Made by a program: the position numbers and the translations under genes. 64,000 nt of DNA from Pannonibacter sp. XCT-53 (GTDB lineage Bacteria; Pseudomonadota; Alphaproteobacteria; Rhizobiales; Stappiaceae), in the NCBI RefSeq assembly GCF_009915765.1, contig NZ_JAABLQ010000002.1:248001-312000 (forward strand), given 5' to 3'. This document shows positions 31,726 to 41,018 of this stretch, in pieces. Numbering within the stretch: position 1 is the stretch's first letter; each line of letters begins with the position of its first letter. The notes below the pieces were generated by a model. That model made no database searches, was not told the DNA's origin, and was given only the letters and a program-made list of their open reading frames with translations.

Positions 31726-32622
31726 TCATCTGCGTGCGGCGATCAGGGCGCGCACGGCACGTCCGTCGAGGAGCACCAGGCCTGCGAGCAGCACCGCAAG
31801 CCCGGCGAACTGCACCGGATAGAGCCTCTCGCCCAGAAGCAGATGACCGAAGAGCAGGGCGCAGACCGGGATCAGCAGGGTCACCAGCGATGTGTTGGTC
31901 GCCCCGGCCCGCGCCAGCAGCCGGAAGAACAGCAGATAGGCCAGCGCAGTGGCAAAGACGCCGAGCGCCAGCACGTTGCCCCAGACCAGCAGGCTGACGT
32001 CGACGGGAGACCAGGACCCAGCAGTCAGCAGGGCAACGGGCGCCATGATCAGCGTCGAGGCGGTGAGCTGGCCCGTGGCGGTCACCAGCGGTGGCGTGCC
32101 GCGGAACCGCCGTCCGAAGGCACCGGCAAAGGCATAGGAGACCGCGGCTCCAAGGCAGGCGGCCTGCGCCCAGAGCGGGTCGCTGGTGAGGCCGGCGAGG
32201 CTGGCAGACAGCATCGCCGCGACGCCGGCAAAGCCCAGCAGCACGCCGGCAATGCGCGAGAGCGAGACCTCTTCCTGGCGGAACAGGACGGCCGCGACCA
32301 GAAAGGTGAACATCGGGGTCGTGGCGTTGAGGATCGAGGCGAGCCCGGCGGCAATGCCGGTCTGGCCCCAGAAGATCAGCGAAAACGGCACCACGTTGTT
32401 GAGCAGGCCCAGGAGCAGGAAGGCCCCCAGGCTGGACCGGTCCGAGGGCAGGCGTTGCCGTGACAGGTAGAGCACGCCCTGCAGCAGCGCGACCGCGATG
32501 GCAACCCGCAGGAACACCAGCACGAAGGGCGGGATCTCGCTCACCGCCACCTTGGCAAACAGAAAGGCGCCGCCCCACAGGGCGCTGAGGGCCGCAAGAA
32601 GCAGCCAGCTGATCAGGTTCAT
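31726..32622 (-). CDS. EamA/DMT-family transporter
   Basis: 298 aa, about ten hydrophobic segments in two EamA repeats ([31 protein letters not shown] in the first; [25 protein letters not shown] in the second). Members export amino acids or small metabolites, but the substrate cannot be read from sequence. The ATG at 32622 ([17 protein letters not shown]) is chosen as the usual family start; the frame continues upstream without similarity. It is convergent with serA and divergent from purA. A 13-bp direct repeat (GGCGAGGTCATCTG-like) spans its stop. Confidence 0.9.
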   Translation of the reverse strand: MNLISWLLLAALSALWGGAFLFAKVAVSEIPPFVLVFLRVAIAVALLQGVLYLSRQRLPSDRSSLGAFLLLGLLNNVVPFSLIFWGQTGIAAGLASILNATTPMFTFLVAAVLFRQEEVSLSRIAGVLLGFAGVAAMLSASLAGLTSDPLWAQAACLGAAVSYAFAGAFGRRFRGTPPLVTATGQLTASTLIMAPVALLTAGSWSPVDVSLLVWGNVLALGVFATALAYLLFFRLLARAGATNTSLVTLLIPVCALLFGHLLLGERLYPVQFAGLAVLLAGLVLLDGRAVRALIAARR

Positions 32623-32773
32623 GGTCGTCGTCCCGACGCAACGGAGAGGGGGGCCGTCGGCCCGTTGTGCCACGGGCTAGCACGGTTGCAGCCGCTTTCC
32701 CAACCCGAAAGCGGATCAGGCATTTTGCGACCAAATCCGCATGTTTCGGCTCGCAACCGGGCGCGCAAGTGGC

Positions 32774-32814
32774 TATAGTCCGGCGCGTTTGCCCCGGGGT
32801 GTTTCCGGGGTTTT
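32774..32814 (+). promoter_or_regulatory. Possible purA promoter and leader hairpin
   Basis: TATAGT (32774-32779) resembles a -10 box, though its -35 is poor. About 12 bp downstream, CCCCGG (32792-32797) can pair with CCGGGG (32805-32810), followed by TTTT. This is a terminator-like hairpin inside the ~90-nt leader of purA and could attenuate it. Confidence 0.4.
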
Positions 32815-32876
32815 GTGTGTTGGGAGCCCAGATGGGTCCCGGCAGTCTTTTCCTTTTCGAGGAGGGCAGGGCACCA

Positions 32877-34169
<1,293 letters not shown>

Positions 34170-34194
34170 TCGGAGCCTGCAGACCCCCGTTGTG

Positions 34195-34230
34195 ATGGGG
34201 CGGTTCGCGGACCGCCCCATTTCTGCCTTT
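34195..34230 (+). terminator. Rho-independent terminator of purA
   Basis: ATGGGGCGGT (34195-34204) pairs with ACCGCCCCAT (34211-34220), followed by TTCTGCCTTT. Confidence 0.88.
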
Positions 34231-34344
34231 GCGGCAGGTCAGAAACGGCACTTGCGCATGCTGGCAATGCGCCTACAAATGGTCACGACTGATTTGCATT
34301 GACCCAGGTGTCATGCCGGAGCGGTGTCCCTCACGAGCGAGCCA

Positions 34345-36036
34345 ATGGCTGATTATTATTCGATCCTGAAGAAAACGATCGCCTCGCTTCCGGAAAACAA
34401 CGGTGCGGCGCGCAGAAATGTCTACAGCCGCGCGCGGAACGCGATCGTCAGCCAGCTGAAGGCCTACGAGCCGCCGCTCACGCCGGCCGAGATCACCGCA
34501 GAACAGCTGCGTCTGGAAGAGGCAATCCGCAAGGTCGAGGCCGAAGCCGCGCGGGAAACGCTGATGGCCAGCCGTCCGAGCGCCCCGGCCGTGCCGGAGC
34601 AGGCGCCTGTTGCGCCGCCGATGGCGCGGGCACCCGAACCGGCACCGATGCCGACCTCTGGGCAGGCCGCCGTGCCGCCTCAGGTGCAGCCCCAGTCTTC
34701 CGGCCTGACGTCGGCCCCGTCGCCGGCATCATCGCCGGCCCTGTCTCCCGCGCCGTCGCAGCGCACGCCGCTCGGGGCAACCCTGCAGGAAGCCGAGCGT
34801 CTCGGTCAGGCATCGTCGCGGGCCGTCCAGACGGCGCGTGACGCCTTCGCGCCGGAGGCTGCCCCGGCCGCGCCCGTGGATCCGGTGCTGCGGCGCGAGC
34901 CGAGCTTCGGATCCGAAGCGGCCCAGCCTGCGGCCGCGCGCATGTCGGCCCCCGAGGCTGCAGCCCAGCCGCGTCCGGCCGACCCGCGGTTCGACCGGCG
35001 CCCGGAGCCTGAACTTCCCGTCGACAAGCCGGTTGCGGCCCAGGCCGCCCCCTCCCGCAAGCCGCCGCGCGCCCGCGCCGCGGACCGGGGTACCGGCGGC
35101 ACGCCGATCACGCGCTATGTGTTCCTTGGCGGCCTGGTCGTGATCATCATCGGCCTTGCGGCGGTCCTGTTCAGTCAGCGCGACATGATCGCAGGCCTGT
35201 TCTCCGGTGGCAGTGAAACCGCCGTCTCGACGGAACCGGCGCAGCCGGCTGCCTCCCAGGACGGCGCCCCGGCAACGGCCGAGAACGGACGGGTCGAGAA
35301 GACCAATGACCGCCTGCTGACCGACAGCGGCGAGCCGGCCGTTGCCCCCGATGCCCGGACCGTGACCACCACGCTGATCACGCCGTCGCAGCCCGCGCCG
35401 CAGCCGGCCGCGACCGCGCCCGCCGCACCGGCGCCGGTTGCCCCGGCCGTCACCGCGCCGGCTCCGGCGGCCGAGGTTCCGGCCGAATCGATCGTCGCAC
35501 AGCGCTCGATCCTCTACGAGGAGGGCGAAGATGCCAGCGGCTCGGGTACGGCCTCGCAGGGGCGCGTCGCCTGGAGTGTTGTCGAGGAGACCGACAATTC
35601 CGGCAAGAAGGTCCAGGTCCTTGCTGCGCAGGCCGAGATCCCGGATCGCAACATCACCGTGTCTGTTCGCATCAAGCCGAACACGGACGCCTCGCTGCCG
35701 GCGAGCCATCTCGTGGAGATCCAGTATCAGCTGCCCGAAGGCTTCTCCGGCAAGGACGTGGCCAACGTCCCGGGGCTGGTGATGAAGCCGACCGAGGAAG
35801 CCCGTGGCGACGCCCTGCTCGGGGCGTCGGTCAAGGTGGCTCCGGGCTACTTCTGGATCGCGCTGTCCAGCATCGACAACGAGCGTGACCGCAACCTTGC
35901 GCTGATGCGCGAGCGTGGCTGGATCGACATTCCGATGCTTTACGAGACGGGCAAGCGCGCCATCCTGACCCTCGAGAAGGGCACCCCCGGTGCCCGCGCC
36001 CTCGAACAGGCAATGGCGTCCTGGACCAACGGCTGA
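34345..36036 (+). CDS. Membrane-anchored protein of unknown function, low-complexity cytoplasmic region
   Basis: 563 aa; I do not recognise a named family. The first ~80 residues are helical and conserved-looking (MADYYSILKKTIASLPENNGAARRNVYSRARNAIV). A long Pro/Ala/Gln low-complexity stretch follows, then one membrane span (YVFLGGLVVIIIGLAAVLF, about residues 255-275). A second Pro/Ala linker leads to a compact C-terminal domain (about 385-563) with SVRIKPNTDASLPASHLVEIQYQLP. This suggests type II topology with the C-terminal domain in the periplasm. The N-terminal portion resembles proteins seen next to purA in relatives (from memory). The ATG at 34345 lacks a strong ribosome site. Confidence 0.75.
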   Translation: MADYYSILKKTIASLPENNGAARRNVYSRARNAIVSQLKAYEPPLTPAEITAEQLRLEEAIRKVEAEAARETLMASRPSAPAVPEQAPVAPPMARAPEPAPMPTSGQAAVPPQVQPQSSGLTSAPSPASSPALSPAPSQRTPLGATLQEAERLGQASSRAVQTARDAFAPEAAPAAPVDPVLRREPSFGSEAAQPAAARMSAPEAAAQPRPADPRFDRRPEPELPVDKPVAAQAAPSRKPPRARAADRGTGGTPITRYVFLGGLVVIIIGLAAVLFSQRDMIAGLFSGGSETAVSTEPAQPAASQDGAPATAENGRVEKTNDRLLTDSGEPAVAPDARTVTTTLITPSQPAPQPAATAPAAPAPVAPAVTAPAPAAEVPAESIVAQRSILYEEGEDASGSGTASQGRVAWSVVEETDNSGKKVQVLAAQAEIPDRNITVSVRIKPNTDASLPASHLVEIQYQLPEGFSGKDVANVPGLVMKPTEEARGDALLGASVKVAPGYFWIALSSIDNERDRNLALMRERGWIDIPMLYETGKRAILTLEKGTPGARALEQAMASWTNG

Positions 36037-36057
36037 CGTCACCTGCACATGGACGTG

Positions 36058-36088
36058 AACGGGGCCTTCGGACCCCGTTCTGGTTTCG
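36058..36088 (+). terminator. Rho-independent terminator with UUCG tetraloop
   Basis: AACGGGG (36058-36064) pairs with CCCCGTT (36073-36079), capped by C(TTCG)G with one mismatch, then TCTGGTTTC. Confidence 0.75.
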
Positions 36089-36108
36089 GCCGGACCCATC
36101 CGACGGAC

Positions 36109-36352
36109 GTCATCCCGGACCAGCTGAGCGCAGCGAAGCGCCGATCCGGGATCCAGACATCAGACGCGCGGAGCGCGGCACGCCCGGTCGCGAGCTTGCG
36201 GCTCAAGCCGGAGCAGTTTGGAGCTCGCTTTCGCTCGCACGGGCCTGCCAGATCCCAGGTCAGGCCCATGTCAGGCCCATGTCAGGCCCGGGTCAGGTCC
36301 GGTGCAGACCCCGGATCTCCGGTTCGCTCCGCTCCCCTTGTCCGGAATGACG
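36109..36352. repeat. Composite palindromic intergenic repeat, long copy with internal 11-bp tandem units
   Basis: It begins GTCATCCCGGACCAG and ends TCCGGAATGACG. The 5' module has GCGAAGCGCCG, GGGATCCAGACATCAG and CGCGCGGAGCGCG. The middle has GCTCGCTTTCGCTCGCAC. Four 11-bp units of GTCAGGCCCAT type sit at 36259-36302. The 3' module is CCCGGATCTCCGGTTCGCT. It lies between the unknown gene's terminator and the TPP riboswitch. Confidence 0.85.
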
Positions 36353-36442
36353 GTCGAGGCCCTTGTTGTATTCCTCCCGCACGCACTTCCCCTGATTTTC
36401 CATCTTGCCAACAGCGGCGCAAACACGCATGGTCTGCGCCGG

Positions 36443-36531
36443 TCCGAGGGGTGTTCCTGTGTGAGCTGAGATGGCGTTCGACGCCGAACCCTTAGAACCT
36501 GATCCGGGTCATGCCGGCGAAGGGACGGAAG
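36443..36531 (+). promoter_or_regulatory. TPP (THI-box) riboswitch
   Basis: It carries the conserved aptamer cores: GAGCTGAGATGG (36453-36474 region), ACCCTTAGAACCTGATC and GGGTCATGCCGGCGAAGGGA. P1 is closed by the GAGGGG and AGGGAC flanks. It sits 63 nt before the thiX-like start. Established role: thiamine diphosphate binding represses downstream thiamine uptake or synthesis genes. Confidence 0.95.
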
Positions 36532-36547
36532 CCTTTAGCCTTATCCC

Positions 36548-36589
36548 GGATCTCCATGCGCGTTCGGTCACACCGATGACGGGAGATCC
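36548..36589 (+). promoter_or_regulatory. Probable ribosome-site sequestering hairpin of the TPP riboswitch
   Basis: GGATCTCC (36548-36555) is perfectly complementary to GGAGATCC (36582-36589), which contains the Shine-Dalgarno sequence of the GTG at 36595. A nested TCGGT/ACCGA hairpin (36564-36576) lies inside. There is no T-run, so control of translation initiation is the simpler model. Confidence 0.7.
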
Positions 36590-36594
36590 TTGTC

Positions 36595-37422
36595 GTGTCG
36601 ATTGCCTCCGGGCCCTATGGCCCTTCGGAACTCCGGACCACCGACCAGGGCGGGCTCCTGCGGAGCAGCCTGAGCCTTTTGCGCCGGCTGCTGGCGCCGG
36701 TGCTGACCCTGGCCCTTCTGCTGGTGGCGTGGGAGCTTCTGGTGCGTCTGGCCGAACTTCCCCGCTTCATGCTCCCCGGGCCGATGGCCGTTGGCGCGGT
36801 CCTTGTGGAGCAGCATGAGTTTCTCCTGCGTCATGCCCGGCTGACCCTCACCGGAACCCTCCTCGGCTTTGCCTTCGGCGTGGCTGCCGGCGTGCTGGTG
36901 GCGCTGGTCATGTGGCTGTCGCCCCTGATCCGGCGCGGCCTGCTGCCGGTCGTGCTGGTGACGCAGGCGCTCCCCGTGTTCGCCATCGCGCCGATACTCG
37001 TGCTGTGGCTCGGCTTCGGTCTCGCATCGAAGGTCGTGATGGCGGTGCTGGTGATCTTCTTTGCCGTGACGTCGAGTTTCTTCGACGGTCTGCGGCGTCT
37101 GGATCCGGGCCTCTCGGATCTGTCCCGCCTCTACCGGGCGTCGCGCTGGCAGGACCTGGCCCTGTTCCGGATCCCGTCGGCGATGCCCGCTCTCGCCTCC
37201 GGCATCCGCATTGCCGCCGTCTTTGCGCCGATCGGAGCGGTGATCGGCGAATGGGTCGGCGCCAAGGGGGGGCTGGCCTTCATCATGCTGCAGAGCAACG
37301 CGCGGATGCAGACGGACGTCATGTTTGCCGCTCTCGCCCTGCTGGCCGTGATGGTGCTGAGCCTGCGCTTCCTGGCCGACCGTCTCACGCGGCTGCTGGT
37401 GCCCTGGCAGGTGGAAGACTGA
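36595..37422 (+). CDS. ABC transporter permease, thiamine-precursor type (ThiX-like)
   Basis: 275 aa. It is an inner-membrane permease of the SsuC/TauC/ThiX family, with about six spans and the coupling segment EWVGAKGGLAFIMLQSNARM. The TPP riboswitch immediately upstream and the NMT1/THI5-like binding protein downstream indicate import of a pyrimidine precursor such as HMP or formylaminopyrimidine (inference). The start is GTG at 36595, the only one positioned after GGGAGATCC. Only the permease and binding protein are present; the ATPase partner is not in this operon. Confidence 0.88.
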   Translation: MSIASGPYGPSELRTTDQGGLLRSSLSLLRRLLAPVLTLALLLVAWELLVRLAELPRFMLPGPMAVGAVLVEQHEFLLRHARLTLTGTLLGFAFGVAAGVLVALVMWLSPLIRRGLLPVVLVTQALPVFAIAPILVLWLGFGLASKVVMAVLVIFFAVTSSFFDGLRRLDPGLSDLSRLYRASRWQDLALFRIPSAMPALASGIRIAAVFAPIGAVIGEWVGAKGGLAFIMLQSNARMQTDVMFAALALLAVMVLSLRFLADRLTRLLVPWQVED

Positions 37423-37509
37423 TCCGACCTGCCAATGCCCCTCCCGTTTCTTCCGGTTTTCCGTTTTCTCTTCCGTCCGGCCTCCGGACCGCAACCCAAG
37501 GAGCATTCC

Positions 37510-38448
37510 GTGTCCCGCCTTGCTTCCCTCGTGCTTGCCCTTTCCCTGACCGCAGCCACCCCCGCGCTTGCGGCGGACAAGCTCACGGTCCTGATGGACT
37601 GGTTCACCAATCCGGATCATGCCCCGCTGGTGGTGGCCAAGCAGAAGGGCTACTTCGCGGCGGAAGGGCTTGAGGTCGAGCTGATCGAACCGGCCGATCC
37701 GTCCATGCCCCCGAAGCTCGTGGCGGCCGGACAGGGCGACATCGCCGTGTCCTACCAGCCGACGCTGCATGCCCAGATCGACGAGGGGTTGCCGCTGGCC
37801 TGGATCGGCACGCTGATCGAGACCCCGCTCAACTCCCTGATTGTCCTCGAGGACGGGCCGATCCGCAGCCTTGCCGACCTCAAGGGCAAGAAGATCGGTT
37901 TCTCCGTCTCCGGCTTCGAGGATGCCATGCTCGGGCAGATGCTGAAGACGCAGGGTCTGACCATCGAGGATGTCGAGCTGATCAACGTGAACTTTGCCTT
38001 GTCGCCGTCGCTGCTGTCCGGCCAGGTCGATGCCATCATCGGCGGCTACCGCAACTTCGAGCTGACCCAGATCGAACTCGAAGGCAGGAAGGGCAAGGCG
38101 TTCTATCCGGAGGAGAACGGCGTGCCCGTGTTCGACGAGCTGATCTATGTCGCGCACAAGGACAAGCTTGACGACCCGCGCCTGCCGAGGTTCCTCGCCG
38201 CGGTCGAGAAGGCGACGATCTACCTGACCAACCATCCGCAGGACGCGTGGAAGCTGTTCATCGAGGCGCATCCGAACCTCGACGACGAGCTGAACCGCCG
38301 GGCCTGGGGCGACACGCTGCCGCGATTTGCCAAGCGCCCGGCGGCGCTCGACGAGCAGCGGTACACCCGCTTTGCCACCTTCCTCAAGGACAACGGGCTG
38401 ATCAAGGCCGTGCCGCCGGTCGAGACCTACGCCCGCGAAGTGAACTGA
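37510..38448 (+). CDS. Periplasmic binding protein of a thiamine-precursor ABC transporter (ThiY/NMT1-like)
   Basis: 312 aa. The GTG at 37510 has AAGGAG seven bases upstream and opens a clear signal peptide (RLASLVLALSLTAATPALA, cleaved before ADKLTV). The mature protein shows the NMT1/THI5-like pattern: LMDWFTNPDHAPLVVAKQKGYF, LVAAGQGDIAVSYQP and VDAIIGGYRNFE. An upstream in-frame ATG at 37435 would bury the signal peptide. ThiY-type proteins bind formylaminopyrimidine or HMP. It is 87 bp after the permease and controlled by the same riboswitch. Confidence 0.9.
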   Translation: MSRLASLVLALSLTAATPALAADKLTVLMDWFTNPDHAPLVVAKQKGYFAAEGLEVELIEPADPSMPPKLVAAGQGDIAVSYQPTLHAQIDEGLPLAWIGTLIETPLNSLIVLEDGPIRSLADLKGKKIGFSVSGFEDAMLGQMLKTQGLTIEDVELINVNFALSPSLLSGQVDAIIGGYRNFELTQIELEGRKGKAFYPEENGVPVFDELIYVAHKDKLDDPRLPRFLAAVEKATIYLTNHPQDAWKLFIEAHPNLDDELNRRAWGDTLPRFAKRPAALDEQRYTRFATFLKDNGLIKAVPPVETYAREVN

Positions 38449-38507
38449 GTGTCCTGAGACGGCCGCTCCCCGGTTCGGCCGGACGGCCCGGGTCTGCGGC
38501 AGCAACG

Positions 38508-38577
38508 TGCGCCCGAGCCCTTGCGCCCGGACCCGTGCGCCCGGACCCGTGCGCCAAGACCCATGCGACGGATCCGC
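38508..38577. repeat. 14-bp short tandem repeat
   Basis: Five successive 14-bp units of the type TGCGCCCGGACCCG, with units 2 and 3 identical and units 1, 4 and 5 diverged. It lies between the thiY-like gene and the hairpin at 38574. Confidence 0.8.
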
Positions 38578-38614
38578 GGCGCCCTTCCCCCTGGAGCGGG
38601 GCAGGGCGCCGCGG
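38574..38614. terminator. Very strong hairpin between convergent thiY-like and cyclase genes
   Basis: A 12-bp arm (38574-38585) pairs perfectly with 38603-38614, and an inner CCCC/GGGG extends it. No T-run follows on either strand, so it may block RNA polymerase only weakly or protect transcript ends in both directions. Confidence 0.6.
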
Positions 38615-38674
38615 CACGGTGCGGGACGGATCAGATGACCAGGTCCGGGCGGATACCCTCTCGTGCGGTGTGGT

Positions 38675-40888
38675 CTATTGCGCCGCAATCGCCAGATCGG
38701 CCACACGCTCGCCCATCCGCTCGTAGAACGGGGCCAGTCGCGCCGGCGCGATGGCTTCGCAGGCGGCAAGGGCTTCTGCAGCCCGGCGCTGCGACCCTTC
38801 GTCGAGCGCCTCGACGAGCGCCATATGGTGGCGCTCGAGCTGCTGGAACCATTCCGAGCGGCGCGTGTCCTCGTCTCCGACCAGTGCAAACAGCTTTACC
38901 GGCAAGGACTTGCCCTTGAGCGGGATGGCGCCGGCTTCCAGATAGGCGAAGTCGGGCGCTTCGGTCCGCGTCTCGCCCGAGACCAGCAACTCCGCTCCGA
39001 CCGCCTTGCAACTGGACTCGATGCGGCTGGCCACGTTCACGGCGTCACCGATGACGGAGTAGTTGAACCGCCGGCTTGACCCCATGTTGCCGACGCAGGC
39101 CTCGCCGGTGTTGAGGCCGATGCCGATCTGCACCGTCTGCGCCTTGAGGCCGCGCGCCTTGAAGGCGAAGGCGTCCTCCGCATTCAGCCGTTCGACGATC
39201 GCCAGCATTTCCAGCGAGGCGGTGCAGGCCAGCGCCGCGTGGTCCTCCTCAGTCACCGGGGCGTTCCAGAACGCCATGATGCTGTCGCCGATGTACTTGT
39301 CGATGGTGCCGCCGCTGGCCTGGATGGCGTCGGACAGCGGTGACAGCAGCGTATTGAGGAAGTGGACCAGCTCGGTCGGGGTCAGCTGTTCGGAGATGGG
39401 CGTGAAGCCGCGCACATCCATGAACAGGATCGTCATCGGACGCAGCTCGCCACCCAGCACGAGCTGGTCCGGCCGCTTCTCCAGCTGGTGCACCAGGTCC
39501 GGCGACAGATACTGGCTGAAGGCCTGGCGGACGAAGCGCTTTTCCTTGTCCGTAAGGACGTAGAGCAGGGCCATGCCGACCGCGAAGATGAAGAAGGCAG
39601 AGACGGAGGGGTAGAGCGGGTCAACCAGCAGGTTGCGCGTCAGGTACAGGTAGATGGCCCCGCCGGTGAGGCCGCCGGAGATGACGAGTGCGAGCGCCCC
39701 CGTCGCCAGTCCGCCGACAAAGGGCAGCAGCAGCACCAGAAGGAAACCGGCGACGAAGGTTGCGATCAGTTCCAGTCCGTCCGCCCAGTCCGGCCGGACG
39801 AGGAAATCGTTCGAGATGATCTGTTCGGTCGCCTGCGCGTGGATCGACACGCCGGGAACCAGCTGGCCGAGCGGGGTGGCGCGGATGTCGAACAGGCCGG
39901 CGGCCGACGTGCCGACGAAGACGATGTTGCCCTCGATCTGGCCGCGCAGCGCCTCGCGCCGGGCCGGATCGAGCACATCGGCGGCCGAGACGTAGCGCTC
40001 GCGGCGATCGATGTCGTAATGCACCCAGAGTTCGCCGATGGCCGTGGTCGGGATCGGGAAGGCGCCGACCTTGATTTCGGTGATCGCATTCGCGCCGCCG
40101 CCGCCCTCGCCGCTGGCGGTGCTGGTGCGCACGATCAGGCCGCTCGCACCCTGTGCCACCCTGAGCGCCTCGATCGCCAGGCTCGGGTAGACGGTCTTGC
40201 CGTCCGAGAACAGCAAGGGAATGCGTCGCACGACCCCGCCGGTGTCGCTGGCCGACAGCGAGACGCTGCCGGTGCCCGTTGCCGCGGCCTCGAGGCGGGG
40301 CAGTGCGGAGAGGGCGGACTGGAACGCAGGCAGGATGGTCGCCGGGTCGGCGCCGGCGAAGGCGACGCCGGCCTTCAGATCGGGCAGGCGGGGCGCGGTC
40401 GTGGGCAGAACGGCAAAGCCGAGCACCGTCGGTGCCTGGCCGAGCGCCTCGGCCAGAACGGCATCCGTATCCGGCAGCCGGTCGAGTGCCGCCCGGATCT
40501 CTGCCCCGTCCGGCCGGGCGGCAAGATCGAGGCTTTCAGCCAGCTGTGCGGGCGAGGAGCGGTCCGGTTCGGCAAAGATGACGTCGAAGGCGATGACCGC
40601 GGCGCCGAGGTCGTTCAGGCCGGTCACCAGCTCGGCAATCCGGGTCCGAGGCCAGGGCCACTGGCCGTAGGCGGCAATCGACGCCTCGTCGATGTCGACG
40701 ATGCGCACGGGCACGTCCTCGTGCACGCGCGGGGCAAGCCGTTGCAGGTAATCGAAGGTGAGTTCCCGGATCGAGACCAGGAAGTCCGGATTGGCCGCCC
40801 GAATGGCGGTGACGAGGCCGAGGGCTGCTGCCGCACAGAACCCGACCACGAAGCGCTTGTCCCTGAGCCGCCGGAAGGCCAAATCCAT
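38675..40888 (-). CDS. Adenylate cyclase with CHASE2 sensor domain
   Basis: 737 aa. An N-terminal span (about 12-30) is followed by an extracytoplasmic CHASE2 domain (about 35-345), three membrane spans (about 367-446) and a cytoplasmic class III cyclase domain. Metal-binding Asp491 (FMDVRGFTP) and Asp535 (KYIGDSIMAFWNAP) are both present, as is SVIGDAVNVASRIE, so the domain should be active. It would make cAMP in response to a periplasmic signal. Such CHASE2-cyclases are numerous in Hyphomicrobiales and their ligands are unknown. It is transcribed from its own promoter, 130 bp downstream of rpoH. Confidence 0.92.
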   Translation of the reverse strand: MDLAFRRLRDKRFVVGFCAAAALGLVTAIRAANPDFLVSIRELTFDYLQRLAPRVHEDVPVRIVDIDEASIAAYGQWPWPRTRIAELVTGLNDLGAAVIAFDVIFAEPDRSSPAQLAESLDLAARPDGAEIRAALDRLPDTDAVLAEALGQAPTVLGFAVLPTTAPRLPDLKAGVAFAGADPATILPAFQSALSALPRLEAAATGTGSVSLSASDTGGVVRRIPLLFSDGKTVYPSLAIEALRVAQGASGLIVRTSTASGEGGGGANAITEIKVGAFPIPTTAIGELWVHYDIDRRERYVSAADVLDPARREALRGQIEGNIVFVGTSAAGLFDIRATPLGQLVPGVSIHAQATEQIISNDFLVRPDWADGLELIATFVAGFLLVLLLPFVGGLATGALALVISGGLTGGAIYLYLTRNLLVDPLYPSVSAFFIFAVGMALLYVLTDKEKRFVRQAFSQYLSPDLVHQLEKRPDQLVLGGELRPMTILFMDVRGFTPISEQLTPTELVHFLNTLLSPLSDAIQASGGTIDKYIGDSIMAFWNAPVTEEDHAALACTASLEMLAIVERLNAEDAFAFKARGLKAQTVQIGIGLNTGEACVGNMGSSRRFNYSVIGDAVNVASRIESSCKAVGAELLVSGETRTEAPDFAYLEAGAIPLKGKSLPVKLFALVGDEDTRRSEWFQQLERHHMALVEALDEGSQRRAAEALAACEAIAPARLAPFYERMGERVADLAIAAQ

Positions 40889-41018
40889 CCCCTAAGATGC
40901 TGATATCGCAGCAGCCTAGACCAGAACGGACAGCGATCAAACCGCTTTTCGGTAACGTGCCCGGGGCGGGCCCGCCGTCGCGGGGGCGACAGGCGGGACC
41001 TGCGCTCGCATCCCGGCC

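Noticed and set aside
38508..38577. Repeats as a possible CRISPR array
   Set aside because: Units are 14 bp, contiguous without spacers, and there are no cas genes nearby.
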